64,000 bases of DNA from JAYSYM01 sp964543475 (GTDB lineage: Bacteria > Bdellovibrionota > Bdellovibrionia > Bdellovibrionales > JAMPXM01): NCBI GenBank assembly GCA_964543475.1, contig CAZIYJ010000010.1, positions 40,577 through 104,576 of the forward strand, given 5' to 3'. Position numbers and translations under genes: made by a program. The notes under the pieces were generated by a model. It had not been told where the DNA came from. It did no database searches and saw only the letters and a list, made by a program, of their open reading frames with translations. Of this stretch, positions 52,136 through 61,015 are shown in pieces. Each line of letters opens with the position of its first letter. Position 1 is the first letter of the stretch.

Positions 52136-52681
52136 ATGAAGAAATTCTATTTCTTAATGGCCTTCTTTGCTCTCTCGATCTCTTCTGCAGCATTTGCAAA
52201 TCCAACTCAGTTTGAAATCTTGAAAGATGAATTTAAAAACTCTCAACCCGCGCGCTTAGAGGATATCAAAGAGGTCACCACCGGAAGATGCGTTAGATAT
52301 GATGATCCAAATTATTTAGCCCCAGCTGTCTTGTTTAAAATGAAACCAGAATCCAACGAGCTTAAAGCTATTCCAATGGGGGTGATTGCGTTTCCGGGGA
52401 AAGCAGACTCAAATTATTTTAACGGCTGGTCTAAAGAAGAGATTCTCAATTTCTACAATAGAACCAACTCTCCCCCTCTAAAATATGCTCCTTTATTTAC
52501 TTCATTGAGCGTCGAAAATGGAGATTTATGCACCTCTTCCGAGTCTCTCAACGCCAAGTTGATACTTAGAAAATCCGAATATTATGGCTTAACGGCAATT
52601 GCAGTTGCTCTTAAAGACAATAAGAAATTGAAGAAAGGCCAAATTTTTCAAAGTTGTTATTACGCTTATGAAGCCAATTAA
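52136..52681 (+). CDS. Secreted protein, unknown
   Basis: 181 residues. Signal peptide 1-21 (cleavage after AFA). Three Cys, a central Pro-rich loop (NRTNSPPLKYAPLF) and mixed beta strands. AAGGAAC lies before the ATG. It follows the gene at 51702 by 54 bases. Family unknown. Confidence 0.65.
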   Translation: MKKFYFLMAFFALSISSAAFANPTQFEILKDEFKNSQPARLEDIKEVTTGRCVRYDDPNYLAPAVLFKMKPESNELKAIPMGVIAFPGKADSNYFNGWSKEEILNFYNRTNSPPLKYAPLFTSLSVENGDLCTSSESLNAKLILRKSEYYGLTAIAVALKDNKKLKKGQIFQSCYYAYEAN

Positions 52682-52721
52682 ACTTTAAAAAAATTAAATA
52701 CTCTCTTGAGATTTTAGATTC

Positions 52722-52841
52722 TCACCTCTTTTGCCAGTAGCGATGTGCACGGGCCATCACTAGCTCTTCGATATTGCCTTGGGTCACCAAGTTTTGTCGA
52801 AGCTCTGATCGGCGTCTGCCAATTTGAGCCTTTTGCGGTTT
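52722..52841 (-). pseudogene. Possible coding fragment, no start codon
   Basis: A 39-codon minus frame ends at the TGA at 52722 and reads GRRRSELRQNLVTQGNIEEL near its middle, ending in RAHRYWQKR. The composition looks like protein, but a stop limits it upstream and there is no ATG. It lies in the otherwise empty 224-base gap before the gene at 52906. It could be the end of a lost gene. Confidence 0.25.
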
Positions 52842-52905
52842 TCACCCCCTTTTAAAAGCCTATATTGAGTCTAACGGGGCCCTGGCTTTGCACTCTTGCA
52901 AGTCT

Positions 52906-53862
52906 ATGCTTAAGTTCGTTTCTTTGAGCCTAATTCTGAGCTTGTTTGTTTCTGCCGAGTCTGTGGCGGCCGATGCATGCTCTAGTCTCTTTACGACGGC
53001 TGCGAAAGCCAAACCGGCTCTTGAATCTACTACCCATAAGTCTTCAATTTGGAAAAGTGATCTCGCGGTCCTCACCGAGATGTCGCAAACCTATAGAGCT
53101 CAGGTCGCAAAAGGTGTTCATCTTCGAGATATCATACTCACCAACAATAAAATTGTACGTGAAACTTTGGACTGGATGATTGTTCGAAGCGAGCGCTCTA
53201 AATTTATTTCAGATCAATTTGTTTTGGAGCTTAACAGAATGAAAAGCTCAGAGCAGCTCAGCTACATTGAGTTTCTTCGCCTGTCTCACGAATTCGTTTA
53301 CCGAATCGAAGGGCGCACAGATATTCGTTTTCCTGACTACTTTACTGATGTCGCAGACGCTCCAGCGTTGCGTTCTTTTTTGCTTTTACCCACGCAACTT
53401 CATCTGACTGCCGTTCACCTAAATGAAATGCTTGCCGAGAGCATTATGCCTCTGGGGATGGTGGACTCTAAAGTTATGGCTGACGGCCGCGAGATGAGTC
53501 CATCTGCGTTCTTTCGACATGATTTGGGGCACGCACAACTTGCTATTAGCGCACGCGCCGAATTTGACTCTGAAAAAATCAGAAATACTTATTGGACCTT
53601 CAAATCAAAAATAGATAGTTTTTCAAAAAGAGATCAAGAAATTTTCGAAAATATTTGGTTTTTGCTGACTCACGAACTGCCGAATCCAGGGTACAGCTCA
53701 AAAGAAATTATCCAGGCCTTAAAGGTATTTAAGGACTCCGATGATCCAGAAAAGTTCGATTATTTCCATTATCTCCTGCTGAAAAACTCCGATGTTCAGG
53801 AAATTCCTAAAGAAGAGTTTCGCGCCTATGTTGAACGATTAGAAAACCTACTCGATCAATAG
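52906..53862 (+). CDS. Secreted protein with ADACSSLF motif and RHDLGH segment, unknown
   Basis: 318 residues from the ATG at 52906 (a TTG 18 bases upstream is possible). The signal peptide ends near SVAA and is followed by DACSSLF. The rest is helical. FFRHDLGHAQ (near residue 210) has an HD...H arrangement that could bind metal. The shared post-signal motif links it to proteins at 30938 and 54511. Function unknown. Confidence 0.65.
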   Translation: MLKFVSLSLILSLFVSAESVAADACSSLFTTAAKAKPALESTTHKSSIWKSDLAVLTEMSQTYRAQVAKGVHLRDIILTNNKIVRETLDWMIVRSERSKFISDQFVLELNRMKSSEQLSYIEFLRLSHEFVYRIEGRTDIRFPDYFTDVADAPALRSFLLLPTQLHLTAVHLNEMLAESIMPLGMVDSKVMADGREMSPSAFFRHDLGHAQLAISARAEFDSEKIRNTYWTFKSKIDSFSKRDQEIFENIWFLLTHELPNPGYSSKEIIQALKVFKDSDDPEKFDYFHYLLLKNSDVQEIPKEEFRAYVERLENLLDQ

Positions 53863-53863
53863 A

Positions 53864-54298
53864 TCAAGGCTTTACTACTAGACAGCTAACCGAAAATTTT
53901 CGGTCAAACTTCTTTGATCGGTAGGTGTGTACAACGGTCTTATTTTCGGGAAAGACTACCGTCTCTTCGTTACCTTGGATCAATGTTCCGTTCAACGCAT
54001 AAGAACGAGTTGCGAAATAGTACTTATAAGATTTCGAAGGCGCAAAAAACTGAAATGAAACATGCGAATGCAGCTGTCCGCCGGGAATTGTGATGCGAGA
54101 ATTAGAATAAGCGAAATATGAATCTCCGCCGTATTCAAAGTCTGATTCTACAGTTCGCTCATATCTCTGCTCTGATTCGTCTTCAATGACATGGCTACAC
54201 TTCAAAATATGACTTGGGAATTCTTCAAACGTGATCTCGTCGGCCTTTGCTGAAGAGAATGTAACAATCGACAAAAAAGATAAAAGCATTAATCGCAT
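53864..54298 (-). CDS. Small secreted protein, unknown
   Basis: 144 residues from the ATG at 54298, preceded by GGAGG; the upstream start at 54346 is less likely. Signal peptide (cleavage near AKA). Beta-rich mature part with two Cys (LKCSH and VSCLVV) that may join the first and last strands. It converges on the gene at 52906 with stops side by side. Confidence 0.65.
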   Translation of the reverse strand: MRLMLLSFLSIVTFSSAKADEITFEEFPSHILKCSHVIEDESEQRYERTVESDFEYGGDSYFAYSNSRITIPGGQLHSHVSFQFFAPSKSYKYYFATRSYALNGTLIQGNEETVVFPENKTVVHTYRSKKFDRKFSVSCLVVKP

Positions 54299-54455
54299 GG
54301 TGCCTCCGAATGACCACATCACAATCGGGAGCATAATTGGAGTCAATGCTTATAAAGTCATAGGGGTATAACTTTCAGTGAGCTGAATAGAATTATCCAT
54401 AAAGTCGGCCCAACAAATGCATTCTCTCTATTTGGTTCTCTCGTAGTACCTACAC

Positions 54456-54471
54456 GTCGCTATTGAGCGAC
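54456..54471 (+). promoter_or_regulatory. Hairpin upstream of the 54511 gene
   Basis: GTCGCT-ATTG-AGCGAC, a perfect 6-bp stem, lies 39 bases before the ATG. The remaining 212-base intergenic stretch has no clear promoter. Confidence 0.35.
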
Positions 54472-54510
54472 CAGAAATTTGACACGTAAAAGCCAAAAAG
54501 GGCCAAGCTC

Positions 54511-55287
54511 ATGCGCGTTCTATCAATTATTGCGAAACTAGTGATGGGGGTTTGCCTACTCTCCCCTGCATTGGCCCTTGCGCAATCAAACGCTTGCAGA
54601 GCTCTTTTCTCTCAGTCGCCAAATGCAGCCTCAGATGCAGCTTTCCTCCATCTTCTAGATCAGATCCGGTTCGGGAAAGGGACTAAAGACACGCTTTCAC
54701 CAGAAGAAATAGAAGCGGCTCAAAAGATTATTAATGAGTTCCAGTATTATCGAGAAATGAATGCAGACGTTCGAAGCGCAACTGAAGACCTAATAATGAA
54801 AGTCATTTTCCAGTCACCAGATTTAGAAATGACTTATTCTCTGATCAACAATCTTGGTTTACGAAACAAGTTTTTTAATTCGACTGACCTTGGTGAAAAC
54901 GGCCCTCGAGCCAACACTTTGACCTGGTGGCTTTCAAAGAAGCCTCTGGCAACTCGTCCGCTCGGCACTACCGGGAGAACAGCGGCAGAGCTCGGACTTT
55001 CGATCGTTGCTCATAACACTCATAGTATTGCGGCCGTCGAATCGATCACAAGGCCTCAAAACGGAAGACCCAACGTCTTTATTTCTCGGTTCGCCTATCC
55101 TGGTGAGACAGCGATGCACGGAGAAGGGTTCTACGTCAAAATCGGAACCTCTGGCGCTGGTGGATCCGGCTTCACCGTTAAATTTGAAATGGAACCCCTT
55201 GCCCGCGAGGGTTCAGACTTTAAAATTATTGGCGGAGAGTACCTAGTCATTTTCAATCGCTCTGCCCTGAACGTGAAAACTAATTAA
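54511..55287 (+). CDS. Secreted protein with possible ADP-ribosyltransferase-like domain
   Basis: 258 residues. The signal peptide (cleavage near ALA) is followed by QSNACRALF. A helical region (40-130) precedes a C-terminal domain (about 165-255). In it, IVAHNTHSIAAVESI, NVFISRFAYPGE, GEGFYVKIG and GEYLVIFNRSAL follow in the order of ART-fold toxins (H-T start, strand, GFY, final strand). A catalytic Glu is not obvious. If real, it could be an exported effector. The call is from pattern only. Confidence 0.6.
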   Translation: MRVLSIIAKLVMGVCLLSPALALAQSNACRALFSQSPNAASDAAFLHLLDQIRFGKGTKDTLSPEEIEAAQKIINEFQYYREMNADVRSATEDLIMKVIFQSPDLEMTYSLINNLGLRNKFFNSTDLGENGPRANTLTWWLSKKPLATRPLGTTGRTAAELGLSIVAHNTHSIAAVESITRPQNGRPNVFISRFAYPGETAMHGEGFYVKIGTSGAGGSGFTVKFEMEPLAREGSDFKIIGGEYLVIFNRSALNVKTN

Positions 55288-55355
55288 CAATTTGATATAA
55301 CTTAAGGTTATAAGGGGATGACTCTTATCGTTTTGAATTCGAGATGCTGCCTTGG

Positions 55356-55375
55356 TAGTGATTGGTTGTGGGCAA
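55356..55375 (+). promoter_or_regulatory. Leader hairpin before the 55400 gene
   Basis: TTGGTTG-TGGG-CAACCAA forms a perfect 7-bp stem about 25 bases before the ATG. Further upstream the near-palindrome TATAACTTAAGGTTATA (about 55296-55312) could be an operator. Confidence 0.4.
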
Positions 55376-55399
55376 CCAAATTAACTCAAAGGAGATCTT

Positions 55400-55978
55400 A
55401 TGAAAGCATTTTTTCAATTAAGCACAGTTATCGTATCAAGTCTTTTAGCAGCGTCGGCACAAGCGGCCGATTTCAACGTCACCTGCAACTTTCAAGAAAC
55501 ATCTTTGGCAACAGGCCAAGTTTCGAACTCTCAAGCCCAAGGGACAATACAAAATGTCCAAGCAGGGTACGGCTACTCTCAACCAGTCGAGCTTATTCTT
55601 CGCCAAGGTGTGAATCCAGTTGGCGTCGGAGTGAGCGTTTCGAGTAATACAAGCACAAGCGATTCTTCATTGAAAAGAGTCCAAATGGGTATTTTCACTC
55701 TGGGCGAAACTGTACTTGGCCAAGCACGCGAAACCTTAGGTACTAAGTCAGCAAAAACTATCGCGACTAACTTAATTTCGGTGAACGCGATTGATGGTCT
55801 TAGATTTTCACTCGATGATGTAATTCAAGTAATTGTACCTCAAGAAGGCGACCCCACTTGCGGCGGCGGATACCAAGCTTGCCCACCGAGCTATGGATCA
55901 GGAAGCCCAGCTTCTGACGGACCTCCATCGAACATCATTTCAAAAGTGACCGTCACTTGCGAGATCGACGAGATTTAG
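55400..55978 (+). CDS. Secreted protein, unknown
   Basis: 192 residues. Signal peptide 1-22 (cleavage after AQA), strong AAGGAGAT ribosome site. The mature part is Gln/Ser-rich and beta-like, with Cys near residue 29 and a late cluster (DPTCGGGYQACPPSYG) then VTCEID. The pairings suggest an exported, disulphide-held domain. Family not recognised. Confidence 0.65.
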   Translation: MKAFFQLSTVIVSSLLAASAQAADFNVTCNFQETSLATGQVSNSQAQGTIQNVQAGYGYSQPVELILRQGVNPVGVGVSVSSNTSTSDSSLKRVQMGIFTLGETVLGQARETLGTKSAKTIATNLISVNAIDGLRFSLDDVIQVIVPQEGDPTCGGGYQACPPSYGSGSPASDGPPSNIISKVTVTCEIDEI

Positions 55979-55987
55979 TAGTTTAGG

Positions 55988-57055
55988 TTATGGCTCGAAG
56001 ACCACTTGCAGGTCACTGTATTCACAGACTCGAGCCATTTGATTTCCGACGAAGCCAAGTTTAAAAGTTTGCTCATGAAAATCATCTAAGCTCATTGCGC
56101 CGGGGCCAGTCACGTTTGTTAAGTCGAGACCACTTCGGGCCGTTCCCGTAACACCATCTACAGTGCCTACCGCTGCCGAATAATCCCAGGTAACTGATTT
56201 GCTAGTTCCCCACCCTGTCATTGTAACATTAGAGCCAAGGTCACTAACTCCGATGTCGATGCTGTGATTATCTTTATCAAATTGCAGCGTCATTTTATAG
56301 GTGATGTAATCACCAGCTAAATCAATGCCTGCGCCGTTCGCGATCAGATTAACTTCGCCAGCAGACTCGAGCCACTCGGCAGCTGTGAAATTTGCCCATT
56401 CCGATCCTGCGTTGAACGAATTTATCGGAGCATCAACTACCACTTTTTCGACTGCAGTTTGTGCTGAGTAGCTGATTCGGAAATAATCACGCGGATTTTT
56501 CTGAGGGTTGGTTGCCCCTGCCCAACTTCTTCCGGCTAGTCTCAGCTCTGTGCTTGCGCCGGTCGCAATTGAATGTCCCGCTGCGGTTCCGAAACCGAAT
56601 GCTAAACCACACTGTGAAAAACCTGTGTTTGCATTCGATTGAGATTTTATAAGTACAGAAATTCTTTTTATTTCGTTCAATTTAAAAAAGCCCAACATGC
56701 CATTTGTGTCAGGTGGAAAGATCGTATAATCGTTCCATGAAATCCCAGATGCTAAGGATCTCTCGTAAAGAAAAGTCTTTCGAGCATCATCAAATCGAAA
56801 TTGTCCGCGCAAACTTCCATTGCCTTCATTGAATCCATAGTCAGTCGGAGCAGTGGCATTAGGTTCCAAGCTCATTGTTCTAATGATCGCCTGGTCACTA
56901 ATAAACGAAAATGAGTCAAACGGTTTCCAGATGGTTTCTGGGACTGAAGGAGATGGAGATGAGGTAGTTCCGAGATTTGGAATACTATCGCAACCAGAGC
57001 CAACAAAACCAAATGCTGATAATATCAAAATGGTACAAAACCTGATTTTAGCCAT
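55988..57055 (-). CDS. Putative lipoprotein with jelly-roll-like domain, unknown
   Basis: 355 residues. Lipobox VGSGC (Cys near 22), a Ser/Pro linker (30-45), then a long beta-rich region (50-355) with many Gly/Asp turns, compatible with a lectin-like jelly roll (for example ITYKMTLQFDKDNHSIDIGV). It converges on the secreted gene at 55400 with 9 bases between stops. Confidence 0.68.
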   Translation of the reverse strand: MAKIRFCTILILSAFGFVGSGCDSIPNLGTTSSPSPSVPETIWKPFDSFSFISDQAIIRTMSLEPNATAPTDYGFNEGNGSLRGQFRFDDARKTFLYERSLASGISWNDYTIFPPDTNGMLGFFKLNEIKRISVLIKSQSNANTGFSQCGLAFGFGTAAGHSIATGASTELRLAGRSWAGATNPQKNPRDYFRISYSAQTAVEKVVVDAPINSFNAGSEWANFTAAEWLESAGEVNLIANGAGIDLAGDYITYKMTLQFDKDNHSIDIGVSDLGSNVTMTGWGTSKSVTWDYSAAVGTVDGVTGTARSGLDLTNVTGPGAMSLDDFHEQTFKLGFVGNQMARVCEYSDLQVVFEP

Positions 57056-57258
57056 ATCAATTTATCGGCATTTTAAGATGAAACTTGTGCCAACAGGCCT
57101 CACAAAATCAGGCGAAAAATTCTGTAATTGATTCATATTAAACATGAACGCAAGCCTATCGTCTTAGGTATCAGGAGCTTCTAGGGTTACAAAAACCTGA
57201 ACTTGCCTTAACTCCCAAAATCTCATATCGATATCGCTCTTTTTCGAGAGGATTTCAT

Positions 57259-58035
57259 ATGCTTTTAAGCTTGTTAGTTGCTTCGTGCTTACCGTTATTT
57301 GAGAAACACGGACTAGAGGCCGGAGCGAGTGAAAAGGCCATCGCTTGTTATGAAAGCGCCTTTCGCGAAGCAACGACACTTCAAGAAAGATCAAGCTCGC
57401 TTAACTATTTAAGCCAGCTTCACTTTTTCATGAGCACTAAAGAAGATGTCGCAAACGAAATGGTACGTTTAGAGCGAGCCACTCAACTTGCTGAAAAATC
57501 GGTTCTGCTTTTCGGCGCGTGGTTGGATGAAGCGGCCTACGCAAAATTTTCGTTAGCGGACCGACGCCTACTGTCGATCGGTCTCTACAATTACGGAACG
57601 AGCCTCGCTCGACTTTCTGAAGCTCAAGGCTCTTTAGTAGTAGTTGCTAAATGGCCATCGATTCAAAGAGTGATGAAGCTAGTGATGCGTCTTGGGCATC
57701 CGGATGTTGCTGGCTACGGTGGTCATCGCACGCTTGCAATCGCGAACACAAGAATGCCTGCGCCGTTTGGCGACAAAAAACTTGCGGAACAATATTTGAA
57801 ATTTGCTATCCAAAAATCTGACCGCGGTGGTTTTAGCTCCTATTTGGTCAATCATACAATGCTGGCTGATCTCTACTTCCGACAAGATCGAAAAGCTGAC
57901 GCATGCGCGCAGCTTCGAATCGCTGCAGTTCTCACTAACGAGCAAGTCACAGCCAGCGTCGCATCTGGAATTTACGAGGGACTTGCAGACCGCCGAACTG
58001 CACAGCAACTTCTAAAGGAAAAATGCTCTCGATAG
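57259..58035 (+). CDS. TPR/TRAP-like helical lipoprotein or periplasmic protein
   Basis: 258 residues. The short hydrophobic N-terminus MLLSLLVASC could be a minimal lipoprotein signal (Cys 10). The rest consists of paired helices of tetratricopeptide type (SEKAIACYESAFREATT, KKLAEQYLKFAIQKSD, KADACAQLRIAA). AGAGGA lies before the ATG. It overlaps the barrel gene at 58023 by 13 bases. It resembles TRAP-T-associated or TPR adaptor proteins in layout only. Confidence 0.65.
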   Translation: MLLSLLVASCLPLFEKHGLEAGASEKAIACYESAFREATTLQERSSSLNYLSQLHFFMSTKEDVANEMVRLERATQLAEKSVLLFGAWLDEAAYAKFSLADRRLLSIGLYNYGTSLARLSEAQGSLVVVAKWPSIQRVMKLVMRLGHPDVAGYGGHRTLAIANTRMPAPFGDKKLAEQYLKFAIQKSDRGGFSSYLVNHTMLADLYFRQDRKADACAQLRIAAVLTNEQVTASVASGIYEGLADRRTAQQLLKEKCSR

Positions 58036-59258
58036 TATTTGCCCTCTTTTTTGGTCTAACTGCCGACGCATCAAACTTGATGGCCCGTCCGCAGCAGCTC
58101 AGCAGCGACTTGATCCCGCATCAAGTCTGGGTCTTTAATTACGAATACGGATCTAGCGGTGTCATCAACAGCACCTTCAATTCAAAGTCTCAGTCAGAAT
58201 CTCTTGCAAGTAATCTCGCGAAAAACTTAAGCGTCGCAGAAATCGCGAATGCGATTTCTGATCCGACTGAGCGAGCTCTTGCCGAAGCCGCATTCGAATC
58301 AAATGGTCTCTCACCGCAAACTGAGGCCGGCAGAGTTACTAATGATTTAAACATTCGTTATTCTAGTCAAGCTTATGTGCTCGGCTACGGCGCTGCTGAC
58401 TTCTTGTCAGTGTTTTTCGTTGCACCTCGAGTGAACGTGAAACTCGACCTTAAGACTTCACTCGCCTACTCTCCGCAATTCAACGACATGATTGCCAAGC
58501 TGAGAGCTGATGGACAAGGTTCACGCGCTGACGAGATTGAGCAAAAGCGCGCCACTGTACTAGGCGACCAACTCTCCAACTACAACTATAGCCCAAGTTA
58601 CATCACGGAGTATGAAGGTGTTCCGAGCTTTAACTTTATTGCCCGGACCGCCAACAACTGGATGCGCAGACGACTGCTCTCTGCCGAGACAATGCTCGCG
58701 ATCCCAAATAATCAAGATCGCTACATCGACCAATTCACGCCGCTCGAATTTTTCGAAGAAAGCGTGAGCCTAACTCAATCTCTTAACGCTTCTTACAATG
58801 TGTTCGAACGTTTTCAATTGACGGGTGTCACTAGCTATCGAATGCGAACTTCTTATAAGCGAGATATGCGAGTACCGGAGTCATCAGAAATTAATTTTTC
58901 TAACGACAAGAGATCAGTGAGCGGAAAAGATGGCGACGAGTGGAGCATCGGAACGCAACTTTCTCGCCCCACTCGCTTCCTGACACCATTCGCCGGAGTT
59001 ATTTACCGCCAAAAGTTTAAAGATCGATTTTCTTCGAGCGGTATCGATGGCGCAAGGTTTGACTCTCTAACAAAAAATAGTGCGCAAGATCTTACGACTT
59101 TAACTTTGGGCGCTCATATCAACACCATCGACCTCTTCATGCGTGAAAAGTTTTTGATTCCGATTCAGGTTGGCGCGATGTACTCAAAAACCTTAGCGGG
59201 CCGCAATGCGTTTGAGAGCGAAGTCTTTGCTGCAAACTTAATGGTGTTTTACAAATGA
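58023..59258 (+). CDS. Outer-membrane beta-barrel protein
   Basis: 411 residues. A short signal peptide (1-16) is followed by an Asn/Ser-rich region and barrel strands. The late segment IPIQVGAMYSKTLAGRNA parallels the barrel at 46434, and the chain ends NLMVFYK. It overlaps the TPR-like gene by 13 bases and the lipoprotein gene by 4, so all three are probably made together. Confidence 0.72.
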   Translation: MLSIVFALFFGLTADASNLMARPQQLSSDLIPHQVWVFNYEYGSSGVINSTFNSKSQSESLASNLAKNLSVAEIANAISDPTERALAEAAFESNGLSPQTEAGRVTNDLNIRYSSQAYVLGYGAADFLSVFFVAPRVNVKLDLKTSLAYSPQFNDMIAKLRADGQGSRADEIEQKRATVLGDQLSNYNYSPSYITEYEGVPSFNFIARTANNWMRRRLLSAETMLAIPNNQDRYIDQFTPLEFFEESVSLTQSLNASYNVFERFQLTGVTSYRMRTSYKRDMRVPESSEINFSNDKRSVSGKDGDEWSIGTQLSRPTRFLTPFAGVIYRQKFKDRFSSSGIDGARFDSLTKNSAQDLTTLTLGAHINTIDLFMREKFLIPIQVGAMYSKTLAGRNAFESEVFAANLMVFYK

Positions 59259-59974
59259 GAATACTTCTCTGCCTAATTCTTATTACTGCCTGTTCACCAA
59301 AGGTGAAGACAACCACTCCCCCACAAGCTAAGGCTTTAGAACTTGAAAGAGTCCTAAAAGCTCAAGAAAAGTTAGGTCTAGCTTACTCCTCAAATACTGA
59401 ATCGATGTTCGCACTTTTGTGGCCGATTAATTTTGATCGCGAGGCAAAGCAGCTACTTGTTAAGTCACTTAAAATCGCACGTGATCTTCAGCAAACTCGC
59501 AGGGATTATACTTCTGAGTCGACAAGACTTCGAAAGTCGAATCAAAAAAACCAATGCGAGTGTGTCTTGTCCGGAATTTGCGAAACCGAGCCTTCGCCGA
59601 GCCAACAAGAAGAATCGCTTAAGCAATGTACAGAGCTTGAGACTGAGCAACTTAAGAACGACGAACGCTTAAGCACACTGCTTAGTTTACAAGAAGAGCT
59701 TAAGAGCTCGGTCTTACAAATGGGTGGATACTGGCTTGAGATTCCTACTCCGCCAACTTACGAGTTTTCTACCGGGGATATTGACTTTAAGGACGCAGAA
59801 TTCTTCAATGGAGAAGGAAAGTCATTTGGATTAAAACTATCTGAAGCTTTCTGGAAACTTGATACCGTAAAGATCGATGGTGCACTTCAAGCTCAAGGTG
59901 AGCTCAAAGTAAAACTTGGCGACCGAATCTTTCGCGGAGAGCTTGGCTTCCAACTTCCAGAACGAGGTGAATGA
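59255..59974 (+). CDS. Coiled-coil lipoprotein, unknown
   Basis: 239 residues. Lipobox LITAC (Cys 13). A long helical/coiled-coil segment (25-165) contains a Cys group (QCECVLSGIC) and the end is a beta domain (170-239). It overlaps the barrel gene and the TerC gene by 4 bases each (ATGA at both ends). Probably part of an envelope complex with the two preceding genes. Confidence 0.68.
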   Translation: MRILLCLILITACSPKVKTTTPPQAKALELERVLKAQEKLGLAYSSNTESMFALLWPINFDREAKQLLVKSLKIARDLQQTRRDYTSESTRLRKSNQKNQCECVLSGICETEPSPSQQEESLKQCTELETEQLKNDERLSTLLSLQEELKSSVLQMGGYWLEIPTPPTYEFSTGDIDFKDAEFFNGEGKSFGLKLSEAFWKLDTVKIDGALQAQGELKVKLGDRIFRGELGFQLPERGE

Positions 59975-60681
59975 TCATGGACGTTAATTTACTCGCAACG
60001 TTTGCTCTACTAGTCGGTCTCGAAATCGTTCTTGGTATCGATAATATTCTATTAATTTCAATCCTCACCGATCGTTTGCCTCTCGAGCATCGAAACAAAG
60101 CTCGAATCATCGGACTTGGAATTGCACTCGGCGCTCGATGCTTGCTTCTACTTGGCGCCTCATGGCTTCTTGCTCTCAGTCAACCTGCCTTCATGGGGTT
60201 CTCGTGGAAAGATCTCGTCTTGCTCGTCGGAGGAGCTTTCCTCATCTACAAAGCAGTTAAAGAAATTCACCATGCGGTTGAAGGCATCGGCCATGAGGCC
60301 AACGCAAAGACAGTTGTTCACATGACTTTTTCTTCGGTGATCACTCAGATCGTGTTGTTAGATATTGTTTTCTCGGTCGACTCAGTAATTACAGCCGTTG
60401 GCCTAACGAATAATCTTTGGGTCATTTACTCTGCAGTCATTATTTCGTTTATTTTCGTTTTAGCCTTCTCAGGAAAAATCGCTGGCTTCATCCAGACTCA
60501 TCCCGCATTGAAAGTCTTAGCACTTTCATTCTTGGTTACGATCGGGGTCACGTTATGCGTAGAAGGCTTTGGAGCTCACGTCCCAAAGAGTTACATCTAT
60601 CTACCAATGGGCTTTGCGCTTTTAGTAGAGGCACTCCAGATGCGCCTCCAACACAACGCAAACAAAGGCATGAAGCCATAA
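59971..60681 (+). CDS. TerC-family integral membrane protein
   Basis: 236 residues with seven membrane helices. The motifs LEIVLGIDNILLISIL and LLDIVFSVDSVITAVG carry the paired Asp typical of TerC/Alx metal exporters, now linked to Mn2+ transport during secretion. The ATG at 59971 or 59977 could be the start. The last codons (KGMKP) and the TAA stop lie in the repeat array at 60664-60702. Confidence 0.93.
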   Translation: MIMDVNLLATFALLVGLEIVLGIDNILLISILTDRLPLEHRNKARIIGLGIALGARCLLLLGASWLLALSQPAFMGFSWKDLVLLVGGAFLIYKAVKEIHHAVEGIGHEANAKTVVHMTFSSVITQIVLLDIVFSVDSVITAVGLTNNLWVIYSAVIISFIFVLAFSGKIAGFIQTHPALKVLALSFLVTIGVTLCVEGFGAHVPKSYIYLPMGFALLVEALQMRLQHNANKGMKP

Positions 60682-60702
60682 AGGCAAGAAGGCATGAAGC
60701 CT
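60664..60702 (+). repeat. Array B of GGCATGAAG/GGCAAGAAG units, left of the S23 gene
   Basis: Four to five 8-9 bp units in tandem: AAAGGCATGAAG, CCATAAAGGC, AAGAAGGC, ATGAAGCC. The array contains the terC stop and touches the S23 stop (60701-60703). ATGAAG-CCTA-CTTCAT at its right end is a small hairpin with the last S23 codons. Array C is its inverted counterpart. Confidence 0.8.
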
Positions 60703-61003
60703 ACTTCATAGACTGGCATAGTCTGCAGACAGTCGCGGATAGAAAATCTGACTGATTGATTAGCTCCGCAGGCGTCGTCTCGTTTAAAGTTAGAATCGTT
60801 CGGCACTCACGAGCTGAGCCCAGCGCCATGAAGTAGAATCTTCGACGATCAACACGCGTGGGCCTTGATGCGCCTTCGGTCAGGTTTAATGCAATGGAAG
60901 ATGCCGCGCGATCAAACTGATCCTTCAGATGCTTGGGCATTTTAATGCTTTGAGATAGTTTATAAAAATTGATCGCTAATTCGAGCGCAAAAAGATTTTT
61001 CAA
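60701..61003 (-). CDS. Four-helix-bundle protein of the S23/23S rRNA IVS (bAvd-like) family
   Basis: 100 residues starting at TTG (61003) with AAGGAG 5 bases before it. Family features include ELAINFYKLSQSIKMPKHLK (helix 1 and turn), DRAASSIALNLTEGAS (helix 2), and RRRFYFMALGSARECRTIL (helix 3). Relatives are encoded in 23S rRNA intervening sequences and as Avd in diversity-generating retroelements, where they bind nucleic acid as pentamers. No rRNA gene or reverse transcriptase is near. It lies between two inverted repeat arrays. Confidence 0.9.
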   Translation of the reverse strand: MKNLFALELAINFYKLSQSIKMPKHLKDQFDRAASSIALNLTEGASRPTRVDRRRFYFMALGSARECRTILTLNETTPAELINQSDFLSATVCRLCQSMK

Positions 61004-61015
61004 TGTAACTCCTTG

